The notes under the pieces are model-generated. The model saw only the letters and a list, made by a program, of their open reading frames with translations, made no database searches and had not been told where the DNA came from. From Hydrocarboniclastica marina (GTDB lineage: Bacteria; Pseudomonadota; Gammaproteobacteria; Pseudomonadales; Oleiphilaceae), in contig NZ_CP031094.1 in assembly GCF_004851605.1 (NCBI RefSeq), positions 1 through 64,000 of the forward strand: a stretch of 64,000 nt of DNA, given 5' to 3'. Of the stretch, positions 34,101 to 42,914 are shown piece by piece; position 1 is the first letter of the stretch; each line of letters begins with the position of its first letter. The position numbers were made by a program, and so were the translations under genes.

Positions 34101-34986
34101 GCCGAATTTAGCCGAGCGCGACGGGTTCCAGGCCCCGGACGGCCAGCAGATTGCACTGTGGCGCTGGCCACGGCTCAAAGGGCGCCCCACGCTGCACTGG
34201 GCCCACGCGACGGGTTTTCATGGCCGCCTCTACGAACCTCTCCTTGACGATCTTTCCGCTGGCTGCAATGTTCTGGCTTGGGACATGCGGGGGCATGGAG
34301 CCAGCGCCGGCGCGGCGGATGCTTCAGGCTTCCGTGGGTGGGAGACCTACTATGGAGACCTGACTGCCCTGCTGGATAGCCTGGATGAGCCTGTTTGGCT
34401 GGCAGGCCACTCCATCGGCGCCACCGCCAGCATCATGGCGGCAGCTCGACAGCCGAACAAAGTGCAAGGACTCATTCTGGCGGAGCCGGTGATCATGGAT
34501 CCCTGGCAAGGGCGCATGCTGTGGTTGGCCAAACTGCTACGCCGGTCACATCGGTTTGCGTTGGCCGCGGGAGCCGCACGTCGGCGAGCGGTGTTCGACT
34601 CGCACACGGCGGCCCTCGATAACTATCGTGGCCGCGGTGGCTTCAAGACCTGGCCCGAGGCGTGGCTCGAAGCGTATGTCCGGTATGGCTTCGTACCTCA
34701 AAGAGATCACGTCCGGCTGGCCTGCTCGCCGGACTGGGAGAGCACGACCTTCGCCCACACCGAACACAACCCCTGGCCCGGTGTTCGTCAGTTGCGGTGT
34801 CCGGTGATTGCCCTGGCCGCGGAACGCGCTTCAACCTTTTCGCAAGCTGCACGCAAAAAAATGCGCGCCTCGTTGCCTTCTGCCGAAGTGCGAGTCATTG
34901 CCGAAACGACTCATTTCCTGCCGATGGAGCGGCCGGGCGCGGTTCGCGATGCCATTTTGCAGAGTGTGTCGCAACGCCGCTCGTAG
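34090..34986 (+). CDS. Alpha/beta hydrolase
   Basis: The 298-residue product has the canonical fold: oxyanion region 'HATGFHGRLYEPLLDDL' (about 37), 'VLAWDMRGHGAS' (about 62), nucleophile elbow GHSIG (about 104), and a C-terminal His in 'TTHFLPMERPG' (about 277). Likely an esterase, lipase or acyl hydrolase. Start 34090 has AAGGTG closely upstream and overlaps the previous gene; the frame upstream of it is out of context. Last gene of the operon. Confidence 0.88.
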   Translation: MNDKPNLAERDGFQAPDGQQIALWRWPRLKGRPTLHWAHATGFHGRLYEPLLDDLSAGCNVLAWDMRGHGASAGAADASGFRGWETYYGDLTALLDSLDEPVWLAGHSIGATASIMAAARQPNKVQGLILAEPVIMDPWQGRMLWLAKLLRRSHRFALAAGAARRRAVFDSHTAALDNYRGRGGFKTWPEAWLEAYVRYGFVPQRDHVRLACSPDWESTTFAHTEHNPWPGVRQLRCPVIALAAERASTFSQAARKKMRASLPSAEVRVIAETTHFLPMERPGAVRDAILQSVSQRRS

Positions 34987-35771
34987 CAACTTCTGTTCAG
35001 AAAAGGCCTCAGCCTGAGCGACGGTGATCGCTTCTATCTTACTTAATCTCCGCGAAAGACTCGGCTGGAATGACCTTCCGCATGGCAAGTGGCGGGGATC
35101 GCGTTCATCGGATGTATGCCGGGCCGCGGCGATGGTAATGACCTACAGCGCTTGGATGCGGTGTCAAAGCAAAAGACAAGACCTGAACACCGTTTGTTCT
35201 ACGAAATGTACTGTTACAAAAGGAAACCTTTGTTGGCTCCCATAGCCTGTTCCGCTGCTGGGCGTGCCGGGTTCGCTTCGCCTCCCGATGTATCCGCCGC
35301 CGATGCGGCTCGACACGTGCTTGACGGCAAAAGTGCCCGGAACCAGACCTCCCACCCGATGTTTGCTGGCGCTACTGTCAGGAAAACCTTCCAGATTAAA
35401 CAAAGCTGCTGAGCACCCGACCGTGCGTCGCTGGCATCGACGTGGGAACGTGCGACAGGTCGCTAACAGACGTCTTCTAGAATACGCTCCCCGGAAGCTG
35501 AAGGTCCTTGGCGCACGGTAGTGAGTTGCCACCGTCTCATCAATGGCTTCCGCTGGGGTTGCCATACCGCTCGCCTCGGCGTGACTGCTGTTGCGTTGCT
35601 TATGGTTCATCTGACGCTTGCTCCCGATCACACGTAATAGATTGTTCTGCTTTGAGCCTCTGGGCTAAAGCCTGAGCCTGCGGCTAAAGAGAGCCGTTGC
35701 TGTGCAGAAGGCCAATGCGGGTTTCTCGCCATCCCGCCGAACGCAGCTTCGTTGGCGCTAGCCTGCCAGAC
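34987..35771. other. 785-base gene-free interval
   Basis: Between the hydrolase and the AraC regulator. Reading frames on both strands are short and lack coding character. No terminator or repeat stands out. It may contain eroded remnants. Confidence 0.5.
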
Positions 35772-36809
35772 TTACAGAGTCGGGTGGTGCCTGGACCGAG
35801 CTTGCTCTTGGGTCTCTCGGTAATGGGAAGGACTCATTCTTTGCCAGCGCTTGAAAGCGCGTCGAAAATTGGAAAGCTCAGCATAGCCCAGAAAGTAGGC
35901 AATCTCTTTAATGGACATGTCGCTGTTGGCCAGATAGGCGAGCGCCAAGGACACTTTGACCTCCTCCAACAGTTTATTGTACTGGTTGCCCTCCGCCAGC
36001 AGCCGACGGTGCAAGGTGCGGGGTGTCAGGTTGAACCAGGAAGCCACCACGGCCAGCGCTGGCAGTTGGCCCGGCTGCTCCAACATTTTGCGCTTGATCC
36101 GGGCGGAGTAAGACGTCTCCAGGGTCAGCCTTTGCAGCTCGCGCCGACACAGAGCTTCCGCTTCACGATAGGCTGCAGCGTTGCCCTGGGGGATTGGCAG
36201 TTGCATCAAGGCCTTCGGCAAACGCACAGCTGCTTGTGGCTCGTGAAACCGCATGCCGCATTCAAAGACGCTGGCGTAGGGAAATCCGGGATGAGGTGCC
36301 ATCGGAAAGCACACCGTGAGACTGGAGCCAGCGCCCGGCAGGATTTGATCGATCGCCTTCTTGACCGTCAGCAGTAACGCGTCCAGCAACATCTCGCGGA
36401 TCTCGCCCAAAGCCACCGTTTCTTGGAAGGTCAGGACCAACTCGTCATTCTGGCTTTGGATTTGAACCGTCACCAGCGGCAGACGCACTGGAATGTACTT
36501 CTCCAGCAGGACAGCGGCATCCGACAAGGTTCCGCAGTTCATCAGGGCATATCCCAGAATCCCGTGGGACGGCAGCGATAGGCGCTGCCCAAGCGATAGC
36601 CCGAGTGCCGGGTTGTCCGCCAAGCGAGCCGCCTTGAGCATCAACCGTCGCAGGTCGCCATAGCTGACGGTCGCCTCGACAGTCGAGGTACCCAAATCCT
36701 CGATGCCACTGCCTTCCAGCCAGCGTCTGCGACTTATTCCAAAATCCTCAATACATTCGGATAAGATGTACAGATACTGGCCGGGGATCTGAATCTGATC
36801 GGGTTGCAT
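35772..36809 (-). CDS. AraC-family transcriptional activator
   Basis: The 345-residue product has an N-terminal arabinose-binding-like domain (to about 225, 'LSECIEDFGISRRRWLEGSGI') and a C-terminal AraC double HTH ('LPALAVVASWFNLTPRTLHRRLLAEGNQYNKLLEEVK', 'DMSIKEIAYFLGYAELSNFRRAFKRWQRMSPSHYR'). This OruR/MmsR-like organisation is common next to AlkB genes. It is divergent from the ferredoxin-reductase gene, with two direct repeats in the shared promoter, so it likely activates reductase and alkB in response to alkane or a fatty metabolite. Confidence 0.9.
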   Translation of the reverse strand: MQPDQIQIPGQYLYILSECIEDFGISRRRWLEGSGIEDLGTSTVEATVSYGDLRRLMLKAARLADNPALGLSLGQRLSLPSHGILGYALMNCGTLSDAAVLLEKYIPVRLPLVTVQIQSQNDELVLTFQETVALGEIREMLLDALLLTVKKAIDQILPGAGSSLTVCFPMAPHPGFPYASVFECGMRFHEPQAAVRLPKALMQLPIPQGNAAAYREAEALCRRELQRLTLETSYSARIKRKMLEQPGQLPALAVVASWFNLTPRTLHRRLLAEGNQYNKLLEEVKVSLALAYLANSDMSIKEIAYFLGYAELSNFRRAFKRWQRMSPSHYRETQEQARSRHHPTL

Positions 36810-36909
36810 GGGCGCATTCTCATTCGGACTAAATGCTCGGACTCAGGGGCTGCTACCTGTCTCGACGGGCCTGAGACCTACCCGTAGTAAACGTCAGCGC
36901 CTTAACACC

Positions 36910-36946
36910 TGTCAATCATTACCCCGTTGTTGTCAATTAATACCCC
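36910..36946 (+). promoter_or_regulatory. Direct repeats, probable AraC operator
   Basis: TGTCAATCATTACCCC (36910-36925) and TGTCAATTAATACCCC (36931-36946) are 21 bases apart, two helical turns, between divergent araC and reductase genes. This is the classic arrangement for an AraC-family dimer. Confidence 0.7.
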
Positions 36947-37054
36947 CCAGCGCCGACCGCCCAGACGTTAGACTAGACCGATCAAGCTGACCGGTCCGCT
37001 GCTTCCCAGGGTGCCGGCCAGCTTTTCCGAATCCAGCACCAACGGGGTGAAGAC

Positions 37055-38086
37055 ATGTTCGGCTTTTTTTCCAAGAGCAGTCACGAGCTTCAGATCAACG
37101 ACCACCGGGTGACCGTGAAGCCGCGCGAGACGGTGCTTCAAGCGGCGCTGAGCAATGGCATCAACCTGCCCTACAGCTGCAAGGTAGGGGGCTGTGCGAC
37201 CTGTAAGTGTCGTTTGGTGAGTGGTCGGGTGAAGGAACTCACCGACGCCAGTTATATACTTTCCACCGAGGAATTACAGGCCGGGTATATTCTGGCCTGT
37301 CAAAGCGTGCCCAAGACTGACATTGCCGTTCAGGTTGAGCTTGGCGAGAGTCCGGCGCGTCAGATTGCGGGGCGCATTTTGGCCCAGACCGCACTCACCC
37401 ACGACATCGTTGAGCTCCAGGTCGAACTGGAAGAGCCCTTGGGATTTAGGGCCGGGCAGTATGCCCAGCTCTCACTCAACCAACTGCCCGGCATCACTCG
37501 CCCCTATTCCTTCGCCGCGCGCCCTGACAGCAGCCAGGGAAGGCTTCGGTTTTTTGTCCGGGAGGTTCCGGGCGGGCGCTTGTCCGGCTACCTCAAACGG
37601 GAGGGACTCGTTGGCGCATCGGTGCGAGTCGAAGGACCCTTCGGTGACTTCTACCTGCGGGACTCGTCCCAACCCATGCTGCTGATTGCCGGTGGCAGCG
37701 GGCTTGCCCCAGTCCTGTCGGTTCTGGAGCAGGCCCTGCACGAGGACGTGGCCCGGCCGGTGACCCTGTTATTTGGCGCGCGCACCCAAGCGGACCTGTA
37801 CGCCACACCGGAGATCGAGGCTATCGCCCGGCAATGGCAGGCACCGTTCCGGTTCGTGCAGGTGCTGTCTGATGAGCCGGAAGCGAGCAACTGGCAGGGC
37901 GCGCGGGGCTGGGTTGGCCAGTCCATCGAGCGCTACGCGGACGCCAGCTGCCAAGCCTATCTCTGTGGCCCGCCCGCCATGATCGACCACAGCATTAAGC
38001 AGCTCACCAGTGTCGGTGTGCCGCAGCAGGAGATTTTCGCCGACCGCTTTACCTCTGTGCATGATGCAGAGCGGAAGACGGCTTAG
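37055..38086 (+). CDS. Ferredoxin-NAD(P)H reductase fusion (XylA/AlkT-type electron donor)
   Basis: The 343-residue product has an N-terminal plant-type [2Fe-2S] ferredoxin (Cys42, Cys47, Cys50 and Cys82 in 'YSCKVGGCATCKC...LACQS'), an FAD-binding domain ('RPYSFAARP', about 150) and an NAD-binding domain ('LLIAGGSGLAPVLSVL', 'YLCGPPAMID'). It resembles XylA, which feeds electrons to XylM hydroxylase. Here it precedes an AlkB/XylM-like diiron hydroxylase, so it probably replaces rubredoxin and rubredoxin reductase. GGGGTGA precedes ATG. Cytoplasmic. Confidence 0.9.
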   Translation: MFGFFSKSSHELQINDHRVTVKPRETVLQAALSNGINLPYSCKVGGCATCKCRLVSGRVKELTDASYILSTEELQAGYILACQSVPKTDIAVQVELGESPARQIAGRILAQTALTHDIVELQVELEEPLGFRAGQYAQLSLNQLPGITRPYSFAARPDSSQGRLRFFVREVPGGRLSGYLKREGLVGASVRVEGPFGDFYLRDSSQPMLLIAGGSGLAPVLSVLEQALHEDVARPVTLLFGARTQADLYATPEIEAIARQWQAPFRFVQVLSDEPEASNWQGARGWVGQSIERYADASCQAYLCGPPAMIDHSIKQLTSVGVPQQEIFADRFTSVHDAERKTA

Positions 38087-38097
38087 CGAACCGAAGC

Positions 38098-38143
38098 ACC
38101 AACCTCACAAATATTAACAAAAGTACCGACCTGACAAATATTA
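38098..38143 (+). repeat. Two 19-bp direct repeats before alkB-like gene
   Basis: ACCAACCTCACAAATATTA (38098-38116) and ACCGACCTGACAAATATTA (38125-38143), 27 bases apart, lie between reductase and hydroxylase. They could be a translational or protein-binding element. Confidence 0.6.
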
Positions 38144-38161
38144 GTAAGAGAGTGAAATACC

Positions 38162-39343
38162 ATGTTCTTCCATTACCTCAAGTTCTTCCTGTTTCACCTG
38201 ATCGGGCTGGTAAGCCTAATAGCGCTGATACTAGGCGGTGCCGCGATCTCGTACGGGCTGCTCCTGATCTTTACTGCCTACATCGTCGGCGATGCCATCC
38301 TCGGCGAGGATACCAGCACACCAGAGTTCAAGCAGCCCCAGATCCTGACCGTGCAGCTCTGGCTGGCGCTGCCACTGTTGTCCCTGATAGTGTTTACCGC
38401 CATTTGGACGGTCAGCCCCGGGGACCCCTTGCAGTACGGCCAGCTTATCCAGGATCTAACCGGCTATGACGCTCTGGCTGCGCGCGATGCCACTGCCTGG
38501 GGTCATCACTTCTCGGCCTTCGTGATCACCGGCCTGATGATTGGCATGGTTGGCACCATCACCGCCCATGAGCTGACTCACCGTACTTGGGATCCGGTAT
38601 CCATGTTCGTCGGACGCTGGCTGCTGGCGTTCAGCTTCGACACCATTTTCTCTATCGAACATGTGTACGGCCACCATCGCTATGTGTCCACCACGGAGGA
38701 CCCGGCCACAGCGCCCCGGGGACGTAATGTGTACAATCACATTCTGCTCTCGACCGTCAAGGGCAATCTCAGTGCCTGGAACATAGAGAAGCAGCGCCTG
38801 GCGAAGCGCCGCCATTCCGCCTTCTCGTGGCGTAACGGGGTGATTCGCGGGCATTTGATGAGCCTGTTTCTGGTGGCGCTGGCCTACCTCATCGGCAGTC
38901 TGACCGGCATGCTGTTCTTTTTGGCCTGTGCCCTCTGGGGCAAAGCCCTGCTGGAAATCGTGAATTACATGGAGCACTACGGGATGCTGCGCAACCCACA
39001 AACGCCGGTTCAGCCACGCCACTCCTGGAATACCACCAAGCGGGTGAGTTCCTGGGCCATGTTCAATCTCACCCGCCACTCACATCACCACGCCGCCGGT
39101 GAGGTGCCTTACCAGGACCTGAAGCCCTACCCGGAGGCGCCCATGATGCTGAACGGCTATCTTTCCACCATCGTCATCGCCATGATCCCCCCCCTCTGGC
39201 ATCGCCTCATGGCGCCCAAGGTGCTCGCTTGGGACCGGGATTACGCCACCGTGGAGGAACTGAAATTGGCGCGCGAAGCCAATGCCCGTAGCGGTATAAA
39301 GCGGCTCGTAGAGGCCAACCGATCCTCGCTGTATGACGTCTAG
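38162..39343 (+). CDS. alkB: AlkB/XylM-family membrane diiron hydroxylase
   Basis: The 393-residue product has membrane helices (about 10-45, 65-85, 118-135, 233-262, 335-352) and the eight-histidine motif set of the family: 'HELTH' (His136, His140), 'EHVYGHHRY' (His167, 171, 172), 'NYMEHYGM' (His272) and 'LTRHSHHHA' (His306-310). These ligate the diiron centre that hydroxylates terminal C-H bonds. The 'NYMEHYG' and 'RHSHHHA' boxes match alkane monooxygenases; the adjacent XylA-like donor leaves an alkylaromatic substrate possible. It is followed by 500 bases without a gene. Confidence 0.9.
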   Translation: MFFHYLKFFLFHLIGLVSLIALILGGAAISYGLLLIFTAYIVGDAILGEDTSTPEFKQPQILTVQLWLALPLLSLIVFTAIWTVSPGDPLQYGQLIQDLTGYDALAARDATAWGHHFSAFVITGLMIGMVGTITAHELTHRTWDPVSMFVGRWLLAFSFDTIFSIEHVYGHHRYVSTTEDPATAPRGRNVYNHILLSTVKGNLSAWNIEKQRLAKRRHSAFSWRNGVIRGHLMSLFLVALAYLIGSLTGMLFFLACALWGKALLEIVNYMEHYGMLRNPQTPVQPRHSWNTTKRVSSWAMFNLTRHSHHHAAGEVPYQDLKPYPEAPMMLNGYLSTIVIAMIPPLWHRLMAPKVLAWDRDYATVEELKLAREANARSGIKRLVEANRSSLYDV

Positions 39344-39847
39344 CCGTAGCCACGAAACCTTGTAACGACCGCCAGACTCCTGAGTATTCAGGGCTCTGGC
39401 GATGCTGCGCCTCAACGGCCGTCATCCGTGATCGGCTATTTGCCCACGCGCAACATTCCTAGGTCATAGCCATGCTTCCAAGAAGTCTGCGACCGGAACG
39501 ATTCGGGTTTTTCAAGAACCGAAATCTGACTTCGATCTAATCGTTGGCGCCGACCATGCTAAAGGCAGGACATCGAGATTGAGACGAAACCGTAGCACTT
39601 TTCGGGCTGTGCACTGGCAACATCCGAGCGGCGAGAAGATCAGTCTTTCAGGTACCATTATGGAGTCGGCTGCTTTTGCTTGATTGGTTAGAATATTGAA
39701 ACCATAGCACTTTAAGTCGTTTTACTTTTACCCCCTGTGAGAACCGGGCTAGCTGAGGCGGCAAAGAGACTGAAGTCTGCATGTCGTCCCTAGTGCTCAT
39801 CCTTCAGGATTAGTCTCTCTTTTTGCTTTCCAAACCCTTCTTTTCTC
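39344..39847. other. 504-base gene-free interval
   Basis: Between alkB and IS1380 copy 2. No coding frame, RNA gene or strong hairpin recognised. Confidence 0.5.
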
Positions 39848-41412
39848 TAGCCCGGATTTCTCATGAGGAGGAAGGAAAAAGCGGCTTAAAGTGGTAACAT
39901 TTCAGGACCTTACACCAAAAACGAACCACCAGAAGCCGCATCCAAAATGGTACCCGAAAAGCTGACCTTCTCGCCACTGTTCCGCCGTCAGATTGAAGCC
40001 GATTTCTCCGGAGGCCACATCACCTCCGATGCTGGCTTGTTGTTATTACGCGAAGTCGATAAGCAACACCAGTTAACCCAGCGACTGGCCGAGACTCTGG
40101 TCGATCAGCGGGATTCCACGATGGTTCGTCACCAACTCGATACCATGGTCCGGCAACGGGTCTACGGCGTGGCCGGCGGATACGAAGACCTGAATGACCA
40201 TGAAGCGCTACGCTTTGATCAGGCGCTGCAATCCGCCACGGGTGAGGTCTCCGTCCTGGCCGGCAAGTCCACGCTCTGCCGAATGGAACAGGCCGTGGAC
40301 CGGCAAACCATCGTGAAGGCCCATGAACTGCTCTGGCACCACTTCATTGAACAGCACGACGAGCCGCCCAAGGAAATGGTGCTGGATTTCGACGGCACGG
40401 ATATTCCGGTGCACGGCGACCAGCCGGGCAAGTTCTTCAACCGATACTACGATCACCACTGCTACTTCCCGCTGTATGTCTTCTGCGGACGGCACCTGCT
40501 GGTGAGCTACCTGCGCACCAGTAACCGGGGGGATGCCCGGCACAGCTGGGCCATTCTGGCCCTATTGGTGCGGTTCATCCGGGGTTACTGGCCCGATACC
40601 CGTATTGTGTTCCGGGGTGACTCCCACTTCTGCAAGCCCCGGATCCTGGCCTGGTGTGACCGCAACCGGGTGGATTACATCGTGGGCATGGCGCGCAATA
40701 CGCGGCTGGAAGCCCTGGCGGCACCCGCCATGGACAAGGTTCGGGAATATTACGACCACCACGGTTACAAGCTGGCCAGCACCTTCCGTTTTGCCTACAA
40801 GGCACGAAGCTGGCAGAAGGAACGGCTGGTCGTCGCCCGACTGGAGTACGGACCCGAAGGCCCAAATCCGCGCTTCGTGATCAGTTCCCGCTACGACGAG
40901 GGGTTCAAGCTCTACTACGAACAGTATTGCGCCCGCGGTGACATGGAAAACCGGATCAAGGATCAGCAGCTGGATCTGTTTGCCGACCGCACATCGAGTA
41001 CCCAATGGTGGACCAATCAGTGGCGGCTGATACTCTCCGGCTTTGCCTACACCCTATTCGAGCGTCTGCGGGTGCATCTGAAAAGCACGCCCTTCGAGCG
41101 CATGAGCGCTGGCACCCTGCGGTTGAAACTGATCAAGGTCGGCGCTGTGATCATCCGCAATACCCGCCGAATCCGGGTGTTGATGAGTGATAGCTATCCG
41201 TATAAGACAGAATTATCAGCCCTGGTTCAGCGGCTGGTGCCCACCTAGATCAGCGGGCTCCCCCGGCCCGTCAGTAATGGGGGAAAGGGGGAATTGTGTC
41301 TGCACATCAGGAATTGATTAATATCTGATCAAAAAACCCCGAACGAGACGCCGGAAAACGGGATATCCTCAGGCATCTGCCCATCAGGGACTACTATGAG
41401 AAATCCGGGCTA
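39848..41412 (+). mobile_element. IS1380-family element, copy 2
   Basis: Same length (1565 bp), same ends and same orientation as copy 1. Flanking 4-mers (TCTC and GTAA) do not match each other. With copy 1 it brackets the alkane cluster. Confidence 0.88.
39947..41248 (+). CDS. IS1380-family transposase, copy 2
   Basis: The 433-residue DDE transposase is intact and has the same motifs as copy 1. Nucleotide identity to copy 1 is essentially complete over the first third and last third but broken by many differences in the middle (about 40323-40880), a mosaic pattern. Several are amino-acid changes ('RGYWPDTRI' against 'RRYWSETRI'). Confidence 0.92.
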   Translation: MVPEKLTFSPLFRRQIEADFSGGHITSDAGLLLLREVDKQHQLTQRLAETLVDQRDSTMVRHQLDTMVRQRVYGVAGGYEDLNDHEALRFDQALQSATGEVSVLAGKSTLCRMEQAVDRQTIVKAHELLWHHFIEQHDEPPKEMVLDFDGTDIPVHGDQPGKFFNRYYDHHCYFPLYVFCGRHLLVSYLRTSNRGDARHSWAILALLVRFIRGYWPDTRIVFRGDSHFCKPRILAWCDRNRVDYIVGMARNTRLEALAAPAMDKVREYYDHHGYKLASTFRFAYKARSWQKERLVVARLEYGPEGPNPRFVISSRYDEGFKLYYEQYCARGDMENRIKDQQLDLFADRTSSTQWWTNQWRLILSGFAYTLFERLRVHLKSTPFERMSAGTLRLKLIKVGAVIIRNTRRIRVLMSDSYPYKTELSALVQRLVPT

Positions 41413-41466
41413 GTAACTATAACGCTCATTCTAGCATCAGATGGTATTATGTAAGAGGTCTGAATA

Positions 41467-42387
41467 ATGGATGATTGCTGCGACAACAAGGGTAGCGAAC
41501 TTGCCCAACTGCGCGAGCGGCAGGGCCGCGTGCTCTACATTGTGCTTGCCATTAATGCCGTGATGTTCGTGGTCGAATTCACCGCCGGCTGGATCGTAAA
41601 CTCGACCGCGCTGCTCGGGGACTCGCTGGATATGTTCGGAGATACCTTGGTATACGCTATCTCGCTTTTTGTGCTGCACCAGGGCATCCGCGCTCGGGCG
41701 GGGGCCGCGCTTTTCAAGAGCGGCTTCCTGATGCTGTTCAGCTTCTTGATCATTGCTGAGGCTATCCGTAAGAGCATCTTCGGCGTAGTGCCCGAAGCGG
41801 GATGGATGGGCCTGATCGGGCTTATTGCGCTCGTCGCCAACCTGAGTTGCCTGGCGTTGCTCTATAGCCATCGTAGCGACGACATCAATATGAGCTCGAC
41901 CTGGCTATGCTCGCGAAACGATGTCATCGCCAACCTCAGCGTGCTAGGCGCAGCAGGTTTGGTGATGCTGACTGAGTCGCTGTGGCCGGACCTGATCGTC
42001 GGTGTGGGGCTGGCGCTACTGTATCTGCACTCGTCCGTGCAAGTGGGACGGGACGCCTGGCCTCAGTGGCGCGGTCGCGATGTGCGGTCAGGCGCGGGCT
42101 GTGGAACTGATACCATAGCGCAGCCGGATAGCTGCTGTGGGCCTGATGCTGGGACAAAACAGGATAACTGCTGTGGAACGAACGCCTCCGATATGCACTG
42201 TTCCATAGAGGCTCTGAAGAGGCTGCAAGGATCTTTGAAGCCGCACGAAAACAAGGGCTCTACGAACCGGTCCTGCAAGCGGTCCTGGAAGCGCAACCAA
42301 GATGGCATGATGACCCGCAGATTCAAGCTGCATGGGAGACCGCCGAAGCGGCTGGCCTGGGTGTGGAAAAAGCCCGTGAAGTATTGA
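41467..42387 (+). CDS. Cation-diffusion-facilitator-like transporter with Cys-rich tail
   Basis: The 306-codon frame encodes about 205 residues of a CDF-type protein: N-terminal 'DDCCDNKG', about six membrane segments, the metal-site 'LLGDSLDMFGD' near 50 and 'CSRNDVIANLSVLGAA' near 150. An unusual tail follows with three Cys clusters (GCGT, DSCCG, DNCCG). After about residue 248 the frame reads through a fragment of another gene in the wrong frame ('GSTNRSCKRSWKRNQDG...'), so the true C-terminus is altered by a deletion or fusion. Probably exports a divalent metal. AGAGG precedes ATG. Confidence 0.75.
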   Translation: MDDCCDNKGSELAQLRERQGRVLYIVLAINAVMFVVEFTAGWIVNSTALLGDSLDMFGDTLVYAISLFVLHQGIRARAGAALFKSGFLMLFSFLIIAEAIRKSIFGVVPEAGWMGLIGLIALVANLSCLALLYSHRSDDINMSSTWLCSRNDVIANLSVLGAAGLVMLTESLWPDLIVGVGLALLYLHSSVQVGRDAWPQWRGRDVRSGAGCGTDTIAQPDSCCGPDAGTKQDNCCGTNASDMHCSIEALKRLQGSLKPHENKGSTNRSCKRSWKRNQDGMMTRRFKLHGRPPKRLAWVWKKPVKY

Positions 42388-42554
42388 ACGCACCTGAGAT
42401 CACTGCGACCCTGGAGCTGGATGAGGCCGACATTCAGGCGTTCGAGGTGAAGGGGACGCCCACTTTCTCTGTTAAAGGAGAACCGCTTCCTCGTCTCAAC
42501 CCTCAGCAGCAGCTCTACGACCTGGTCCGTAGCGAAGTCGCCGCAACGCGGTGA
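42204..42554 (+). pseudogene. C-terminal fragment of a DsbA-family oxidoreductase
   Basis: In a frame different from the transporter, 42204-42554 reads 'HRGSEEAARIFEAARKQGLYEPVLQAVLEAQPRWHDDP', then 'GVEKAREVLNAPEITATLELDEADIQAFEVKGTPTFSVKGEPL' (cis-Pro 'KGTPTF') and ends 'LYDLVRSEVAATR'. This is the C-terminal half of a DsbA-type thioredoxin-fold protein. The CxxC part is missing, so it is inactive as a DsbA. It overlaps the 3' end of the transporter frame, marking a deletion junction near 42204. Confidence 0.7.
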
Positions 42555-42914
42555 CGGCTACAAATCCTGAGCGTCGCACAGCTTTAGCAGCCCCAGCTAT
42601 TGGCTGCTAGATGTTTTTTCCATTTCTTAGGCGGACTAGTTAAGAGATGGCGATCGAGGCTAAGTACAATATAAATATGAGATGCCGCGTAACGTAACGT
42701 TTCAGACTGGCTACCCGCTTAGCCGGTAGGGCTCAAAACTGCACGCACTCTGTTTCCCGTTGCGAGCAAGCGGCGCTCTATCACAATCCTTGGACATCGG
42801 ACTTCGCCATGCTCTTGGGCAACGCCAGTATCCATAAAAGCAGGCTAACAAATAGTTAACCCCCGTTATGATTTGTAACCCATACTTTGACGCAACAGCC
42901 CAGCTTATTGAGGC
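42555..42914. other. 360-base gene-free interval at island/backbone junction
   Basis: No gene, repeat or clear terminator seen. It separates the accessory island from the transfer-linked minus-strand genes. Confidence 0.5.
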
